DNA of 64,000 bases, taken from NCBI RefSeq assembly GCF_039545455.1, contig NZ_CP154467.1, positions 1,302,001 to 1,366,000 on the forward strand, read 5' to 3'. This stretch comes from Brucella sp. BE17. GTDB taxonomy: Bacteria; Pseudomonadota; Alphaproteobacteria; Rhizobiales; Rhizobiaceae. Under the pieces are notes generated by a model, which saw nothing but the letters and a program-made list of their open reading frames with translations, was not told the origin of the DNA and searched no databases. Made by a program: the position numbers and the translations under genes. Positions 10,955 to 19,559 of the stretch are shown one piece after another. Position 1 is the first letter of the stretch. Each line of letters opens with the position of its first letter.

Positions 10955-11597
10955 ACTTCGTAAGGAATGGATTGCTACGGCGTTCATCACCAAGACGGCT
11001 ACCGGGGCCATGCCCACAGATGAAGCCGATATCATCGCCGAGCGGCAGCAGCTTCTCTTCGATGGAACGCATGAGTGCAGTATGATCCCCGCCAGGCAAA
11101 TCGGTGCGGCCGACCGAGCCGTTGAACAGTACATCACCAACAATGGCAAAGCGTGCTTCCGCGTCAAAGAACACGACATGGCCCGGCGCATGGCCGGGGC
11201 AATGCAGCACTTCAAAAACATGCTCTCCTAACGTAACCCTGTCACCCTCCTCAAGCCAGCGGTCGGGCGTTACATTGCGTACACCTGCGCCAATTCCATA
11301 TTTCTGACCGGTCTCTTCCAGCGTATCGAGCAGAAACTTGTCATCCTTATGCGGGCCAATAATCTCGACACCGAGCGCCTCTTTCAGATCGAGCGCACCG
11401 CCGGCATGATCAATATGTCCGTGAGTGATCCAGATCGCCTCGATCTGGACATCCTGCGATTTGATCGCTGCAAGAATTTGCGCAACGTCACCGCCAGGGT
11501 CAACAACCACGCCTTTGCGGGTCTCGCCGTCGAATAGCACAGTGCAATTTTGCTGGAACGGCGTAACGGGAACGATAATGGCCTCTAGTTGGCCCAT
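10953..11597 (-). CDS. Metallo-beta-lactamase-fold hydrolase (glyoxalase II-like)
   Basis: The 214-residue enzyme shows the full MBL metal-binding set: THGHIDHAGG at residues 58-67, the HCPGHAPGHVVF segment around residue 134, and the Asp in AIVGDVLFNGSVGRTDLPGG. It has the length of the compact YcbL/type II glyoxalase-like group and lacks the C-terminal substrate domain of true GloB. It probably hydrolyses a thioester such as S-lactoylglutathione or a related small molecule; the substrate is not certain. The gene stands alone between two terminators. Confidence 0.9.
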   Translation of the reverse strand: MGQLEAIIVPVTPFQQNCTVLFDGETRKGVVVDPGGDVAQILAAIKSQDVQIEAIWITHGHIDHAGGALDLKEALGVEIIGPHKDDKFLLDTLEETGQKYGIGAGVRNVTPDRWLEEGDRVTLGEHVFEVLHCPGHAPGHVVFFDAEARFAIVGDVLFNGSVGRTDLPGGDHTALMRSIEEKLLPLGDDIGFICGHGPGSRLGDERRSNPFLTK

Positions 11598-11729
11598 GCG
11601 AAAGCTCCATCAAATTAATCAGGCAGATTATTCAGGCGTGGCAAATGTAATCCACTCATAAAGGGCGTTCTGATACATTTGCAAGAGACTGGCAAACCAG
11701 TCCCGATTTCAGCCTTGCATCGACAGTAT

Positions 11730-11765
11730 AAATAAAACGGGTGGCACAAAGCCACCCGTTCACCC
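11730..11765 (-). terminator. Intrinsic terminator of the small Gly-rich membrane-protein gene
   Basis: A perfect 10-bp stem AACGGGTGGC / GCCACCCGTT (11736-11745, 11751-11760) with a 5-base loop. On the minus strand it is followed by TTATTTAT, so it would end transcripts of the gene at 11832-12113. Confidence 0.75.
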
Positions 11766-11831
11766 CTCTCACGACACTCCGATATGAAAACGCAGCTTGA
11801 AAAAGACCATGCCTTTTTCAATGGCACCCTC

Positions 11832-12113
11832 TCACGCCTTGTTAGCCATAGAGTTCTTGATCAGGCCAGCAATAACGGTGAGAACGATACCGCCAATACC
11901 GCCCCCTGCCAGATCACCGGCGGTTCCGTTCAACAATCCGTCAAGCCCGCCACTGCTGAGTAACGGCAGAAGTTGTCCAAGGATCACACCACCGATACCT
12001 CCCGCTACGGAGTTACCTGCCGGACCAAGACTGACATTTTTGGCGGCACCTGCAACATTACCGCCAATTACACCGGCCACAAGCTGAAGAATGATAGGCA
12101 GTAGAGTTTCCAT
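11832..12113 (-). CDS. Small glycine-rich membrane protein of unknown function (93 aa)
   Basis: I do not recognise a named family. The product is made of hydrophobic, glycine-rich helices: LLPIILQLVAGVIGGNVAG near the start, VAGGIGGVILGQLLPLL in the middle, and GGGIGGIVLTVIAGLIKN at the end. GG-x-x-GG patterns suggest close helix packing in a membrane or an amyloid-like fold. I favour the ATG at 12113, which has GGGTG upstream; a GTG at 12122 would add three residues. The gene is monocistronic with its own terminator. Similar small Gly-rich proteins are common in Rhizobiales. Confidence 0.75.
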   Translation of the reverse strand: METLLPIILQLVAGVIGGNVAGAAKNVSLGPAGNSVAGGIGGVILGQLLPLLSSGGLDGLLNGTAGDLAGGGIGGIVLTVIAGLIKNSMANKA

Positions 12114-12304
12114 GTTTGTCACCCGTCTCTGTTTAAGATTATTCTAAAAACAAAATACAATTTCATCAGTATGATTGCTTTCGATTAAAGCGGATCCATA
12201 TGCAACAAGACCCCAATACGCTTCAATACCCAATCAACCTGATTCCGACATGTAAATGATGATCCAAAACTTTTCTTTGTCAAACAATAAGCATTAGAAT
12301 AACT

Positions 12305-12332
12305 AAAAAGCGGCCTGAAAGCCGCCTTTTTT
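12305..12332. terminator. Terminator downstream of ilvE
   Basis: Stem GCGGC / GCCGC with a CTGAAA loop, flanked by AAAAA on one side and TTTTTT on the other; on the minus strand the T-run (TTTTT) follows the stem 15 bases after the ilvE stop. Confidence 0.8.
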
Positions 12333-12346
12333 CTGTTAAGAATGAT

Positions 12347-13237
12347 TTATTCAGCCGCCCTTTTCCTGGGCTGGACTTCCTGCATATAGTCATTAAGCAA
12401 GGTGCTGGTAATATCCGCAGGCTTGAACAAATAGTCTGCGATCTGCGAAACAGGCGTAACTTCCGCCGCCGTCCCACAAAGAAAGCATTCCGAGAAGTCG
12501 GCCAATTCTTCCGGCATAATCGCACGCTCGATCACCTTGATGCCGCGCCGCTGAGCGAGATCAATGACAGTGCGGCGCGTAATACCATCGAGGAAGCAGT
12601 CCGGTGCCGGCGTGTGCAGTACACCATCCTTGACGAAGAAAACATTGGCACCGGTCGCCTCGGCCACCTGGCCGCGCCAGTCGAGCATCAACGCGTCGGC
12701 ATAACCCTTGGCCTCTGCGGCGTGTTTGGAAATGGTGCAGATCATATATAACCCGGCTGCCTTGGATCGCGATGGCGCAGTGCGTGGATCAGGCCGGCAA
12801 TATTCAGCAATGTCGAGACGAATGCCGCGCATCTTTTCCTGCGGTGAAAAATAGCTGGGCCATTGCCAGATCGCTATCGCCAGATGGATGCGATTTTGCT
12901 GTGCGGCCACGCCGAGCGATTGAGAGCCACGCCAGGCAATCGGACGTACATACGCGTCCTCGAAACCCTGCTTTTCGAGAAGTTCGCGACAGGCCGTATT
13001 GATAGCCTCGACGCTATAGGGAATTTCGAAGCCCAGAATGTGTGCCGATTGATGCAGGCGTTCGCTGTGTTCGTTCAGCTTGAAGATCTCCCCGCCATAG
13101 GCGCGCTCCCCCTCAAATACCGCGCTTGCATAATGAAGCGCGTGAGTGAGGACGTGAATCTTCGCATCCTTCCAATCCACAAACTCCCCATCCAGCCAGA
13201 TAAACCCATCGCGTTGATCAAAAGAAATCTCCGCCAT
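12347..13237 (-). CDS. ilvE: Branched-chain amino acid aminotransferase
   Basis: This class IV PLP-dependent transaminase makes valine, leucine and isoleucine from their 2-keto acids with glutamate as donor. With the ATG at 13237 (GAGGAG 8 bases upstream) it has 296 residues. The PLP lysine is Lys159 in RSKAAGLYMICT, and the class IV signature follows in EATGANVFFVKDGVLHTP-type spacing. LHYASAVFEGERAYGGEIF near the N-terminus is typical of IlvE. An upstream in-frame ATG at 13273 has no ribosome-binding site. The gene is monocistronic; leuA, another branched-chain gene, is 40 kb away with an RNA leader, while I see no such leader here. Confidence 0.96.
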   Translation of the reverse strand: MAEISFDQRDGFIWLDGEFVDWKDAKIHVLTHALHYASAVFEGERAYGGEIFKLNEHSERLHQSAHILGFEIPYSVEAINTACRELLEKQGFEDAYVRPIAWRGSQSLGVAAQQNRIHLAIAIWQWPSYFSPQEKMRGIRLDIAEYCRPDPRTAPSRSKAAGLYMICTISKHAAEAKGYADALMLDWRGQVAEATGANVFFVKDGVLHTPAPDCFLDGITRRTVIDLAQRRGIKVIERAIMPEELADFSECFLCGTAAEVTPVSQIADYLFKPADITSTLLNDYMQEVQPRKRAAE

Positions 13238-13628
13238 TGTTTTTGCTCCTCGAAGTGATTTCATAAAAATCAAGCCTCTTACGGCTTAATTCTGTGCGGC
13301 TAAATCGATATTACCGGGAAGATTGCAGCTTTTTCTGCATCATGACTGGCCTTTCAGCGCAAAATGCCTAGAGATCAGAGCGAATGGTAGCGCAAGCTGA
13401 AACCGGAGCCGGAATGAACAGAAAATAGTCCTCCCCAGCCTCTAGGCGAGATCGGCCAATGGAACCCGCCCTCCAAACGGATTTTAAAGGCGTAATTATC
13501 TCTCCTCAAAACAATGCTGGCGCAAACATTCTTCTGCAATGTACGGCCATGCTGAATGAAAATTATCCGGGCAATTGAATTATGTCAATAATACTGACAT
13601 ATTTACATTGCCAGAACGGAGCCCCGAT
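13238..13628. other. 391-base divergent intergenic region, ilvE / petP
   Basis: No coding frame or RNA gene is evident. It should contain the ilvE promoter on the left and the petP promoter on the right. A short hairpin TGCAG / CTGCA lies near 13325-13340. The only striking element is the inverted repeat at 13581-13601, listed separately. Confidence 0.6.
13581..13601. promoter_or_regulatory. Perfect 7-7-7 inverted repeat upstream of petP (candidate MarR operator)
   Basis: TATGTCA and TGACATA flank a 7-base AT-rich spacer; the dyad lies 28 bases before the preferred GTG start of petP, in the promoter region. MarR-family dimers bind such dyads and often repress their own gene. The assignment to PetP is an inference from position. 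Confidence 0.6.
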
Positions 13629-14138
13629 GTGAATTTGACCAACGATATGAACTATGTCAGCAACCCACTGACGGATGACGAGGCCACTGATCTCGACATT
13701 ATCGAACTCCTGTTCTTTTCCTATCGCGATTTCACCGCTGACCCCGATCTCATTTTGGAGAAAATCGGCTTTGGTCGCGCGCATCACCGCGTTCTTTACT
13801 TTATCAACCGCAAGCCGGGCATGACCGTGGCAGAACTTCTTGATGTTTTGCGCATCACGAAACAGAGCCTGTCGCGCGTTCTCAAGCAACTGATCGACAC
13901 AGGGCACGTGGTGCAGGCGACCGGTCTGCATGACCGGCGGCATCGCAAACTTTATCCGACCAGAAGCGGGCGCGAGCTTACTCTGGCGCTGGCCCTGCCG
14001 CAGTCACGACGGATCGCCCGGGCATTGGAGGGCTACAGCGACCAGGAACGCATCGTCATAGAACGTTTTCTTTACAATATGGTCAATCCTGAGCGTCGTA
14101 TGCAGATCGATGCGTTTTCGGGTCGGGATTGTCTGTAA
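13629..14138 (+). CDS. petP: MarR-family regulator PetP
   Basis: A winged-helix MarR protein with FGRAHHRVLYFINRKPGMTVAELLDVLRITKQSLSRVLKQLIDTG as the helix-turn-helix region and HDRRHRKLYPTRSGREL as the wing. The GTG at 13629 has CGGAG 7 bases upstream and gives 169 residues; an earlier TTG at 13575 would place the inverted repeat inside the gene, and an ATG at 13647 is also possible. In Rhodobacter capsulatus petP and petR form a pair next to petABC. Here the response-regulator gene follows 162 bases later, then a sensor kinase, but petABC is about 17 kb downstream. Confidence 0.85.
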   Translation: MNLTNDMNYVSNPLTDDEATDLDIIELLFFSYRDFTADPDLILEKIGFGRAHHRVLYFINRKPGMTVAELLDVLRITKQSLSRVLKQLIDTGHVVQATGLHDRRHRKLYPTRSGRELTLALALPQSRRIARALEGYSDQERIVIERFLYNMVNPERRMQIDAFSGRDCL

Positions 14139-14300
14139 AACTTAAAGTATTACGCTGCGTATCACTAATTGCTCGGATAAGGCAGAACACATGATCAGGC
14201 GAATGGACGCGCTCGCTTTCGCCCGATAATATGCATCTGATGCAATCAAGGATTGGGACAACCCAAACAAACATCCGCTCAATAGTGCCTAAGAAGACAT

Positions 14301-15035
14301 ATGAATTTGATAGGATCGAAGGACGCCATGGCTGGAGAAGAAGAACAGACACCCTCGGATGACGCGCCGCACCTGCTCGTTGTCGATGATGATAACCGAA
14401 TCCGAAGCCTGCTTTCGCAATATCTGACCAATAGCGGCTTTCGGGTCACCATGGCGGCAAGTGCTGCCGAAGCACGGCGCAAGCTCGAAGGCATTGATTT
14501 CGACCTCCTGGTTCTCGACGTCATGATGCCCGGCGAAACCGGCGTATCGCTCACCCGTTCGCTACGCGAACAAAAGAACGTACCAATCCTGATGCTGACC
14601 GCTTTGTCGGAAACCGACAGCCGCGTCGATGGTCTGGCGGCAGGTGCTGACGATTACCTTCCCAAACCGTTCGATCCGCGTGAACTCACCTTGCGCATCA
14701 ACAATATCCTGCGCCGGGGTGCGCCACTGGCGCAGCCGAAGATCGAACAGATCGTATTCGGCCCCTACACATTCTTTATCCCGCGCCGCGAGCTGAAAAA
14801 GGGCACTGAAACCATAAAGCTTACCGACCGTGAACAGGACATCATGGCGATCTTTGCCGAACGCGCCGGTGATACAATTCCGCGTCATGAATTGACCGGG
14901 CAGGACGGCGATGTCGGCGAACGCACGATCGACGTCCAGATCAACCGGCTGCGCCGCAAGATCGAGCAGGACCCCGCCAATCCGGTCTGGCTACAGACAG
15001 TGCGCGGCATCGGCTACAAACTCAGCATCGAATAG
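14301..15035 (+). CDS. petR: OmpR-family response regulator PetR
   Basis: The 244-residue protein has a receiver domain (acidic pair near residues 29-31, phospho-acceptor Asp73 in LVLDVMMPGETG, switch Lys in LPKPFDPREL) and an OmpR/PhoB winged-helix domain (TDREQDIMAIFAERAGDTIPRHEL, RTIDVQINRLRRKIE, VRGIGYKL). Translation may begin at the ATG at 14301 or at 14328 (MAGEEEQ). It is the OmpR-type partner of the membrane kinase encoded 83 bases downstream. From Rhodobacter work petR is needed for growth but is not a simple activator of petABC; its regulon here is unknown. Confidence 0.9.
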   Translation: MNLIGSKDAMAGEEEQTPSDDAPHLLVVDDDNRIRSLLSQYLTNSGFRVTMAASAAEARRKLEGIDFDLLVLDVMMPGETGVSLTRSLREQKNVPILMLTALSETDSRVDGLAAGADDYLPKPFDPRELTLRINNILRRGAPLAQPKIEQIVFGPYTFFIPRRELKKGTETIKLTDREQDIMAIFAERAGDTIPRHELTGQDGDVGERTIDVQINRLRRKIEQDPANPVWLQTVRGIGYKLSIE

Positions 15036-15118
15036 GTTGGCAGGCTTGATACGGCCTTACAATACCCGCCTTTTCAAGATGCTGAGCAACCGCAGGCTCG
15101 TTGGGACGTTCTGACACG

Positions 15119-16459
15119 ATGACGCTCTGGAAAAAGCTCTCTCGTCACTTAGCGCGCATCATGCCGAAAGGGCTTTATGCGCGATCACTGATCATTATTA
15201 TTGCCCCAATGGTGCTGCTTCAGTCGGTGATCGCCTATGTCTTCATGGAACGGCACTGGCAGATGGTGACGGAACGGCTTTCAACTGCTGTGGTGCGCGA
15301 TATCTCTGCAATCATCGATATTCTGGAAACCTATCCGCAGGAACCCGGCTACGATAATCTGATCCGCATGTCACAGCAGCGCCTTGCGCTCAATATCTCG
15401 ATTCTCCCACCCGACCCCCTCCCTCCTCCGGGTCCTAAGCCGTTCTTCGCCATTCTCGACTATTTTTTGAGCGAGGAAATCACCCGACAGATCAACAGGC
15501 CGTTCTGGGTCGACACGGTTGGCGATTCGGACCTCATTGAAATACGCATCAAACTCGAAGACAAGGTTCTGCGCGTCTTTGCACGGCGCAGTCAGGCCTA
15601 TGCCTCCAACACCGGTATTTTCCTGACATGGATGGTGGGTACGGCTCTGGTCCTGCTGATCATCGCCGTTGCCTTCCTGCGCAACCAGATCAAGCCGATC
15701 CAGCAGCTGTCGGAAGCCGCCGAAAGTTTCGGCAAAGGGCGACCCATGCCGGAAGGTTTTCAACCACGCGGTGCGCAAGAAGTGCGCAAGGCCGGTATTG
15801 CCTTCATCCAGATGCGATCACGCATCGAACGCCAGATCGAACAGCGCACCGCCATGCTATCGGGTGTCAGCCATGATCTGCGCACCATCCTGACCCGTTT
15901 CAAACTGCAACTGGCGCTGACCGGAAACGCTATCGATACCGAACCGCTCAATCAGGACATTGCCGACATGCAGACCATGCTCGAGGGCTATCTCGCCTTT
16001 GCGCGTGGCGAGGGATCCGAAGAACCGGGCGATTACGATGTCCATCCGCTGTGTGAAAAGCTTGAAAATGAAGCGCGGCTGCGTGAACGTGGCTTCAAAT
16101 ATACGATTGTGGGCAACAGCCAGGTTCATGTTCGCCCCAACGCATTCTCGCGACTTGTGAGCAATCTGGTTTCCAATGCCTTCCGCCATGCACAGAACGT
16201 TGAACTGGCCATCGCGCATTCCGACGGCTGGCTAAACGTTGTCGTGGATGATGACGGACCGGGTATTCCAGAAGAACGGCGCGAGGATGTGTTCAAACCC
16301 TTCGTGCGTCTGGATGAAGCGCGCACACAGGATTCGGGTGGCACCGGCGGACTTGGCCTGGCAATTGCACGCGATATCGCCCGCAGCCATGGCGGTGACA
16401 TCATGCTCGAAGACGCCCCCACTGGAGGGTTACGCGCCATCATCCGCATTCCCGCATGA
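15119..16459 (+). CDS. EnvZ-type sensor histidine kinase
   Basis: The 446-residue membrane kinase has two transmembrane helices, about residues 21-42 (SLIIIIAPMVLLQSVIAYVF) and 170-190 (FLTWMVGTALVLLIIAVAFL), enclosing a periplasmic loop rich in Pro around residues 95-105. A HAMP domain (NQIKPIQQLSEAAESFGKG) leads to the dimerisation helix with phospho-accepting His252 in SGVSHDLRTILTRFKLQL. The ATPase domain has N-box LVSNLVSNAFRHA, G1 DDDGPGIPEE and G2 GTGGLGLAIAR. It starts at the ATG at 15119; a TTG 18 bases upstream is less likely. With petR it forms a two-component system; the signal is not known. Confidence 0.93.
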   Translation: MTLWKKLSRHLARIMPKGLYARSLIIIIAPMVLLQSVIAYVFMERHWQMVTERLSTAVVRDISAIIDILETYPQEPGYDNLIRMSQQRLALNISILPPDPLPPPGPKPFFAILDYFLSEEITRQINRPFWVDTVGDSDLIEIRIKLEDKVLRVFARRSQAYASNTGIFLTWMVGTALVLLIIAVAFLRNQIKPIQQLSEAAESFGKGRPMPEGFQPRGAQEVRKAGIAFIQMRSRIERQIEQRTAMLSGVSHDLRTILTRFKLQLALTGNAIDTEPLNQDIADMQTMLEGYLAFARGEGSEEPGDYDVHPLCEKLENEARLRERGFKYTIVGNSQVHVRPNAFSRLVSNLVSNAFRHAQNVELAIAHSDGWLNVVVDDDGPGIPEERREDVFKPFVRLDEARTQDSGGTGGLGLAIARDIARSHGGDIMLEDAPTGGLRAIIRIPA

Positions 16460-16466
16460 TAGGGTT

Positions 16467-16853
16467 TTAAAGCTTATTGAGATATTGCGCAGCCATATAG
16501 CCGAATGCCGTGGCGGCGAGACAGGCGAAGACGGACACACCGATATTGAGAAAGGCACGCCCCGGCATGCCGAGCCGCAGCAGCTCGAATGTTTGCAGGC
16601 TGAACGCGGAAAATGTGGTGAAGCCGCCGCAAATTCCAACCATAAAGGCCAGTCGCCAGATTTCAGGCAGCGCGAAGCGGCTTGTCGGCAAGGTCAGCAT
16701 GGCGAAAAAACCGATGGCGAATGAACCAACTATATTAATGAAGATGGTGCTCCACGGCATATCGCGGCTGATGGGCATAAGCCAGAGCGTGCACCAGTAC
16801 CGCAACAGGCTTCCAATCGCTCCGCCAACTGCCACAACAATCGATGCCTGCAT
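16467..16853 (-). CDS. crcB: Fluoride efflux channel CrcB/Fluc
   Basis: The 128-residue protein has four hydrophobic helices and the Fluc hallmark motifs [24 protein letters not shown] and [20 protein letters not shown] (the TTFS stretch lines the fluoride pore). Fluc proteins form dual-topology dimers that export fluoride passively. The ATG at 16853 matches the family N-terminus; the frame extends upstream but without homology. I looked for a fluoride riboswitch upstream and found none. The gene is convergent with the sensor kinase (7 bases between stops) and heads away from csaA on the same strand by 60 bases. Confidence 0.95.
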   Translation of the reverse strand: MQASIVVAVGGAIGSLLRYWCTLWLMPISRDMPWSTIFINIVGSFAIGFFAMLTLPTSRFALPEIWRLAFMVGICGGFTTFSAFSLQTFELLRLGMPGRAFLNIGVSVFACLAATAFGYMAAQYLNKL

Positions 16854-16914
16854 CGGATATCCGTTCGCTGTTTCACGCCTCGCAAAATTGCATAAGGACA
16901 ATGATCAACGCAAA

Positions 16915-17256
16915 TCAGAAAAGTTTACCGCCATTGGGTACGCTCTTGTCGATGGCCGCCAGTACGACATCACCGGTGTCATCCGGCAGACCGAGCGTCA
17001 GAACCTCTGACATAAACGGACCGATCTGGCGCGGCGGAAAATTTACAACGGCAAGCACTTGTTTTCCGACCAGTTCGGCTGGATCATAATGCTTGGTGAT
17101 CTGCGCTGAGGATTTCTTGATACCAATCGTCTCGCCGAAATCGATCTTTAGCTTGAAGGCGGGCTTGCGCGCCTCAGGGAACGGCACCGCTTCCACGATG
17201 GTTCCAGCGCGGATATCGACCTTCTCGAAATCATCCCATGTGATTGTCGTGCTCAT
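16915..17256 (-). CDS. csaA: tRNA-binding domain protein, CsaA type
   Basis: The 113-residue protein is a single tRNA-binding (EMAP II-like OB fold) domain: VDIRAGTIVEAVPFPEARKPAFKLKIDFG, then SSAQITKHYDPAELVGKQVLAVVNFPPRQIG and VLTLG at the C-terminal half. CsaA acts as a secretion-related chaperone in Bacillus and binds tRNA. The start at 17256 gives MSTTITWDDFEKVDIR; an upstream ATG at 17271 adds five residues. It lies 6 bases after the ybjN-like gene stop on the same strand, so those two are likely co-transcribed. Confidence 0.92.
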   Translation of the reverse strand: MSTTITWDDFEKVDIRAGTIVEAVPFPEARKPAFKLKIDFGETIGIKKSSAQITKHYDPAELVGKQVLAVVNFPPRQIGPFMSEVLTLGLPDDTGDVVLAAIDKSVPNGGKLF

Positions 17257-17277
17257 TGCCAACCCCTTCAAGCCTCG

Positions 17278-17784
17278 TCAGGCGCGTCCGACCGTCTCGA
17301 ACACCACGCTTTCAAGCGCCTCGCGTGCGCTGACGCCGGACCAGACGACGAACTGGAAGGCTTGAAAATAGGTCTCGCAAGCCTCCAGCGCGGCCGATAG
17401 CAGAACTTCCACCTGACGGCTGGTCGGCTCGACACCCCCTGCCAACAGCAGTGACTGGCGATACATGATCGCCCCTTCCTGCTGCCAGAGATCGAAATGC
17501 CCCATCAAAAGCTTTTCATTGATCAGCGAAAGCAGACGCATGACCTCGTTTACACGCGGCTCTGCCACTTTGATATCGAAGGCGCAGGCAAGATGCAGCG
17601 CCTCGAAATCTTCCATCCACGAAAACGAGATATGATAGTCGCTCCAGTTGCCTGCAACCGAGATCGCGATTTCATCATCGCCTGTCCGCTCGAATGACCA
17701 GTCGTTTGAATGCGCCACCTGTTCGATCACATCCACAGGATGCGCTTCGCGTGCGAATTCAAGCTCAAGAAGGCTCATGTCCAT
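17278..17784 (-). CDS. YbjN domain protein
   Basis: The 168-residue cytoplasmic protein matches the YbjN (DUF1790) pattern: PVDVIEQVAHSNDWSFERTGDDEIAISVAGNWSDYHISFSW at the start and EVMRLLSLINEKLLMGHFDLW in the middle, which form an alpha/beta fold related to type III secretion chaperones. YbjN affects motility, stress and colony traits in E. coli but its molecular task is not known. It begins a short run with csaA and possibly crcB on the minus strand. The ATG at 17784 has a plausible purine stretch upstream. Confidence 0.85.
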   Translation of the reverse strand: MDMSLLELEFAREAHPVDVIEQVAHSNDWSFERTGDDEIAISVAGNWSDYHISFSWMEDFEALHLACAFDIKVAEPRVNEVMRLLSLINEKLLMGHFDLWQQEGAIMYRQSLLLAGGVEPTSRQVEVLLSAALEACETYFQAFQFVVWSGVSAREALESVVFETVGRA

Positions 17785-17989
17785 GTCCTGTTCTGGGAAG
17801 CCTCCGCAAAGAAAGCTTCCGAATTCCCGGCGCGCATAAGGCCCGCCTGCACCTGATTACATGCTAAAAGCGCAAAACAGGCACGAATTGATCGGTCGAG
17901 AAACCCGCACACCCCAAGGCATGCAAGCGCCTCAATGGCACACGCACATACGCAACTGATACTGGAAAGCAGCCTGAATTACGCGAAAA

Positions 17990-18183
17990 CTAACTTTACT
18001 GCCCCTTGCCGCCCCTTCCATGACCCTCCGCCGTGATGGTTTCGAATCATGTAGTGTTTTCAGTCTATTGATGCTGAATCTGAACACCAGCCCCTTTTCA
18101 AAAAAGAGACATGAAAGCATGTGGAAACTTGCAAGAAGCCCGCAGCAACCCTTGTCTTAAGCGATTCTAAGACAAGGGTTTTT
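17990..18183 (+). ncRNA. Candidate small RNA upstream of ubiK/lgt (5' end approximate)
   Basis: A plus-strand terminator stands here although no plus-strand gene lies upstream within 700 bases of it in this gap; both flanking genes are on the minus strand. The inferred transcript would contain CCUCC-like stretches able to pair with ribosome-binding sites, one small hairpin, and the terminator. I cannot place a promoter with confidence, so the start is a guess. It could instead be a transcript antisense to the ubiK 3' region or a relic leader. Confidence 0.4.
18147..18183 (+). terminator. Strong intrinsic terminator without an upstream plus-strand gene
   Basis: A perfect 13-bp stem AACCCTTGTCTTA / TAAGACAAGGGTT (18147-18159, 18168-18180) with an 8-base loop, followed by TTT to give a five-T run. 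On the minus strand it is followed by GCTGCGGG, so it faces the plus direction. Confidence 0.75.
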
Positions 18184-18209
18184 ACCGCCTGAGGCCTGTT
18201 GATAAATAA

Positions 18210-18530
18210 TCAGGAAATATCTTTGGATTTTGTCGAAGCAGACGAAGTTTTTGACGGTTTGGCCTCGGAAGCAGCCTCAAATTTGGCAAGACGTGCTTCC
18301 AGCGCTTCGATTCGTGCCAAAAGCGCACTGTTTTCTGCCCGTGCCTTGATCGCCATTTCACGCACGACTTCGAAGTCTTCGCGCTGAACGACATCAAGCG
18401 TATTGAGAACGCGTTCGCCCTGCGAACGCAACGCAGTTTCCACTTCACGGCGCACGCCTTGCGCAGCACCCGCAGCATCGGTCACAAGCTTGGCGAGTTC
18501 ATCAAGAACCCGGTTCTGTCCGCTGGTCAT
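18210..18530 (-). CDS. ubiK: Ubiquinone biosynthesis accessory factor UbiK (BMFP domain)
   Basis: The start at 18530 (AGGAAAAT 4 bases upstream) gives 106 residues. The pattern is that of UbiK/YqiC: an amphipathic N-terminal helix VLDELAKLVTDAAGAAQGVRREVETALRSQGERVLNTLDVVQREDFEVV followed by a coiled coil ARAENSALLARIEALEARLAKFE and a Ser/Lys-rich tail. UbiK assists the UbiJ-containing ubiquinone-synthesis complex and binds lipids; in alphaproteobacteria it lies beside lgt, as here (divergent, 183 bases apart). Upstream in-frame codons to 18611 are not family-like. Confidence 0.88.
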   Translation of the reverse strand: MTSGQNRVLDELAKLVTDAAGAAQGVRREVETALRSQGERVLNTLDVVQREDFEVVREMAIKARAENSALLARIEALEARLAKFEAASEAKPSKTSSASTKSKDIS

Positions 18531-18713
18531 GGCAATTTTCCTTGTTTTCGCTAGGAACACATCATAATTCCTGAATTTGAAATAGGGCCGTCCCGCCTCT
18601 GATGCAAGCACGCCTGTGCATAGTGATCAGATAAGCGACAAAATCGGCAATGCAGAAGCGCTTGACCGCTGCCGCTTCCTCCAGCATGTTCCGTGCCAAA
18701 ATGGAGTGATTTT

Positions 18714-19559
18714 ATGATAGAGACGTTGCTGCCCGCTTCGGCCCTCGCTTTTCCAAATATTGATCCGGTTATTTTCTCGGTTGGTCCGCTGGCAGTGCAT
18801 TGGTACGGACTTGGCTATGTCGTGGGCATCCTGTTTGCCTGGTGGTATGCCAAGAAGCTCGTGCGCAATCACCGTCTTTGGGCAAACAACGAACCACCCA
18901 TGGAACCCGAAGCACTCGATGATTTCGTCATCTGGGCAGCGCTCGGCGTGATTCTGGGCGGACGCATCGGCTACACGGTTTTCTACAATTCTTCTTATTA
19001 CTTCGCAAACCCCCTGGAAATACCCGCCATATGGGATGGCGGCATGTCGTTCCATGGCGGCATCATCGGCGTCACGCTTGCCATGATGCTTTTCGCCCGT
19101 TCGCGTCAGATCGGTGTGTGGAGCATGTTCGATACGATTGCAGCAGGCGTTCCTGTCGGTCTCGGCCTTGTGCGCATCACAAACTTCATCAATTCGGAAT
19201 TGTGGGGCCGGGTCAGCGATGCGCCCTGGGCGGTTTATTTTCCAAATGGCGGCCCGCTGCCGCGCCATCCAAGCCAGATTTACGAAGCTCTTCTTGAAGG
19301 GCTTGTGCTGTTCTTCGTGCTTTTCGCCTTCATCTGGGGTAGAAAAAAACTGAAAAAGCCGGGCTTCATCGCCGGTGTCTTCGTCACAGGTTATGGCCTC
19401 AGCCGCATCGTTGTCGAATTCTTCCGCCAGCCGGACGCTCAGCTCGGTTATCTTTTCGGCGGCTGGCTGACGATGGGTATGTTGCTCTCGCTGCCTATGG
19501 TGCTGCTTGGTCTGTGGGCCGTGTGGCGCGCCAACCGATCCGCCAGCCGAAATGCCTGA
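18714..19559 (+). CDS. lgt: Prolipoprotein diacylglyceryl transferase
   Basis: Lgt transfers diacylglycerol from phosphatidylglycerol to the lipobox Cys of prelipoproteins at the inner membrane. The 281-residue protein has about seven membrane helices and the Lgt signature [16 protein letters not shown] (around residue 150), plus [11 protein letters not shown] near the N-terminus, [19 protein letters not shown] and [13 protein letters not shown]. The ATG at 18714 has GGAG 7 bases upstream. Its stop overlaps the start of the next gene (ATGCCTGA), so translation of the two is probably coupled. Confidence 0.96.
   Translation: MIETLLPASALAFPNIDPVIFSVGPLAVHWYGLGYVVGILFAWWYAKKLVRNHRLWANNEPPMEPEALDDFVIWAALGVILGGRIGYTVFYNSSYYFANPLEIPAIWDGGMSFHGGIIGVTLAMMLFARSRQIGVWSMFDTIAAGVPVGLGLVRITNFINSELWGRVSDAPWAVYFPNGGPLPRHPSQIYEALLEGLVLFFVLFAFIWGRKKLKKPGFIAGVFVTGYGLSRIVVEFFRQPDAQLGYLFGGWLTMGMLLSLPMVLLGLWAVWRANRSASRNA

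Larger units (their letters stand above)
17785..18209. other. 425-base intergenic region holding a candidate plus-strand small RNA
   Basis: No protein frame is convincing. The right half contains pyrimidine-rich single-stranded-looking stretches (GCCCCTTGCCGCCCC near 18001-18015), a small hairpin ACATG / CATGT (18109-18113, 18118-18122) and a very strong terminator at 18147-18183. The left half (17785-17980) shows nothing I can name. Confidence 0.6.

Noticed and set aside
16854..16914. Possible fluoride riboswitch upstream of crcB
   Set aside because: I looked for the conserved GG-GAUGG pseudoknot-type core and did not find it in the short gap or its neighbours.
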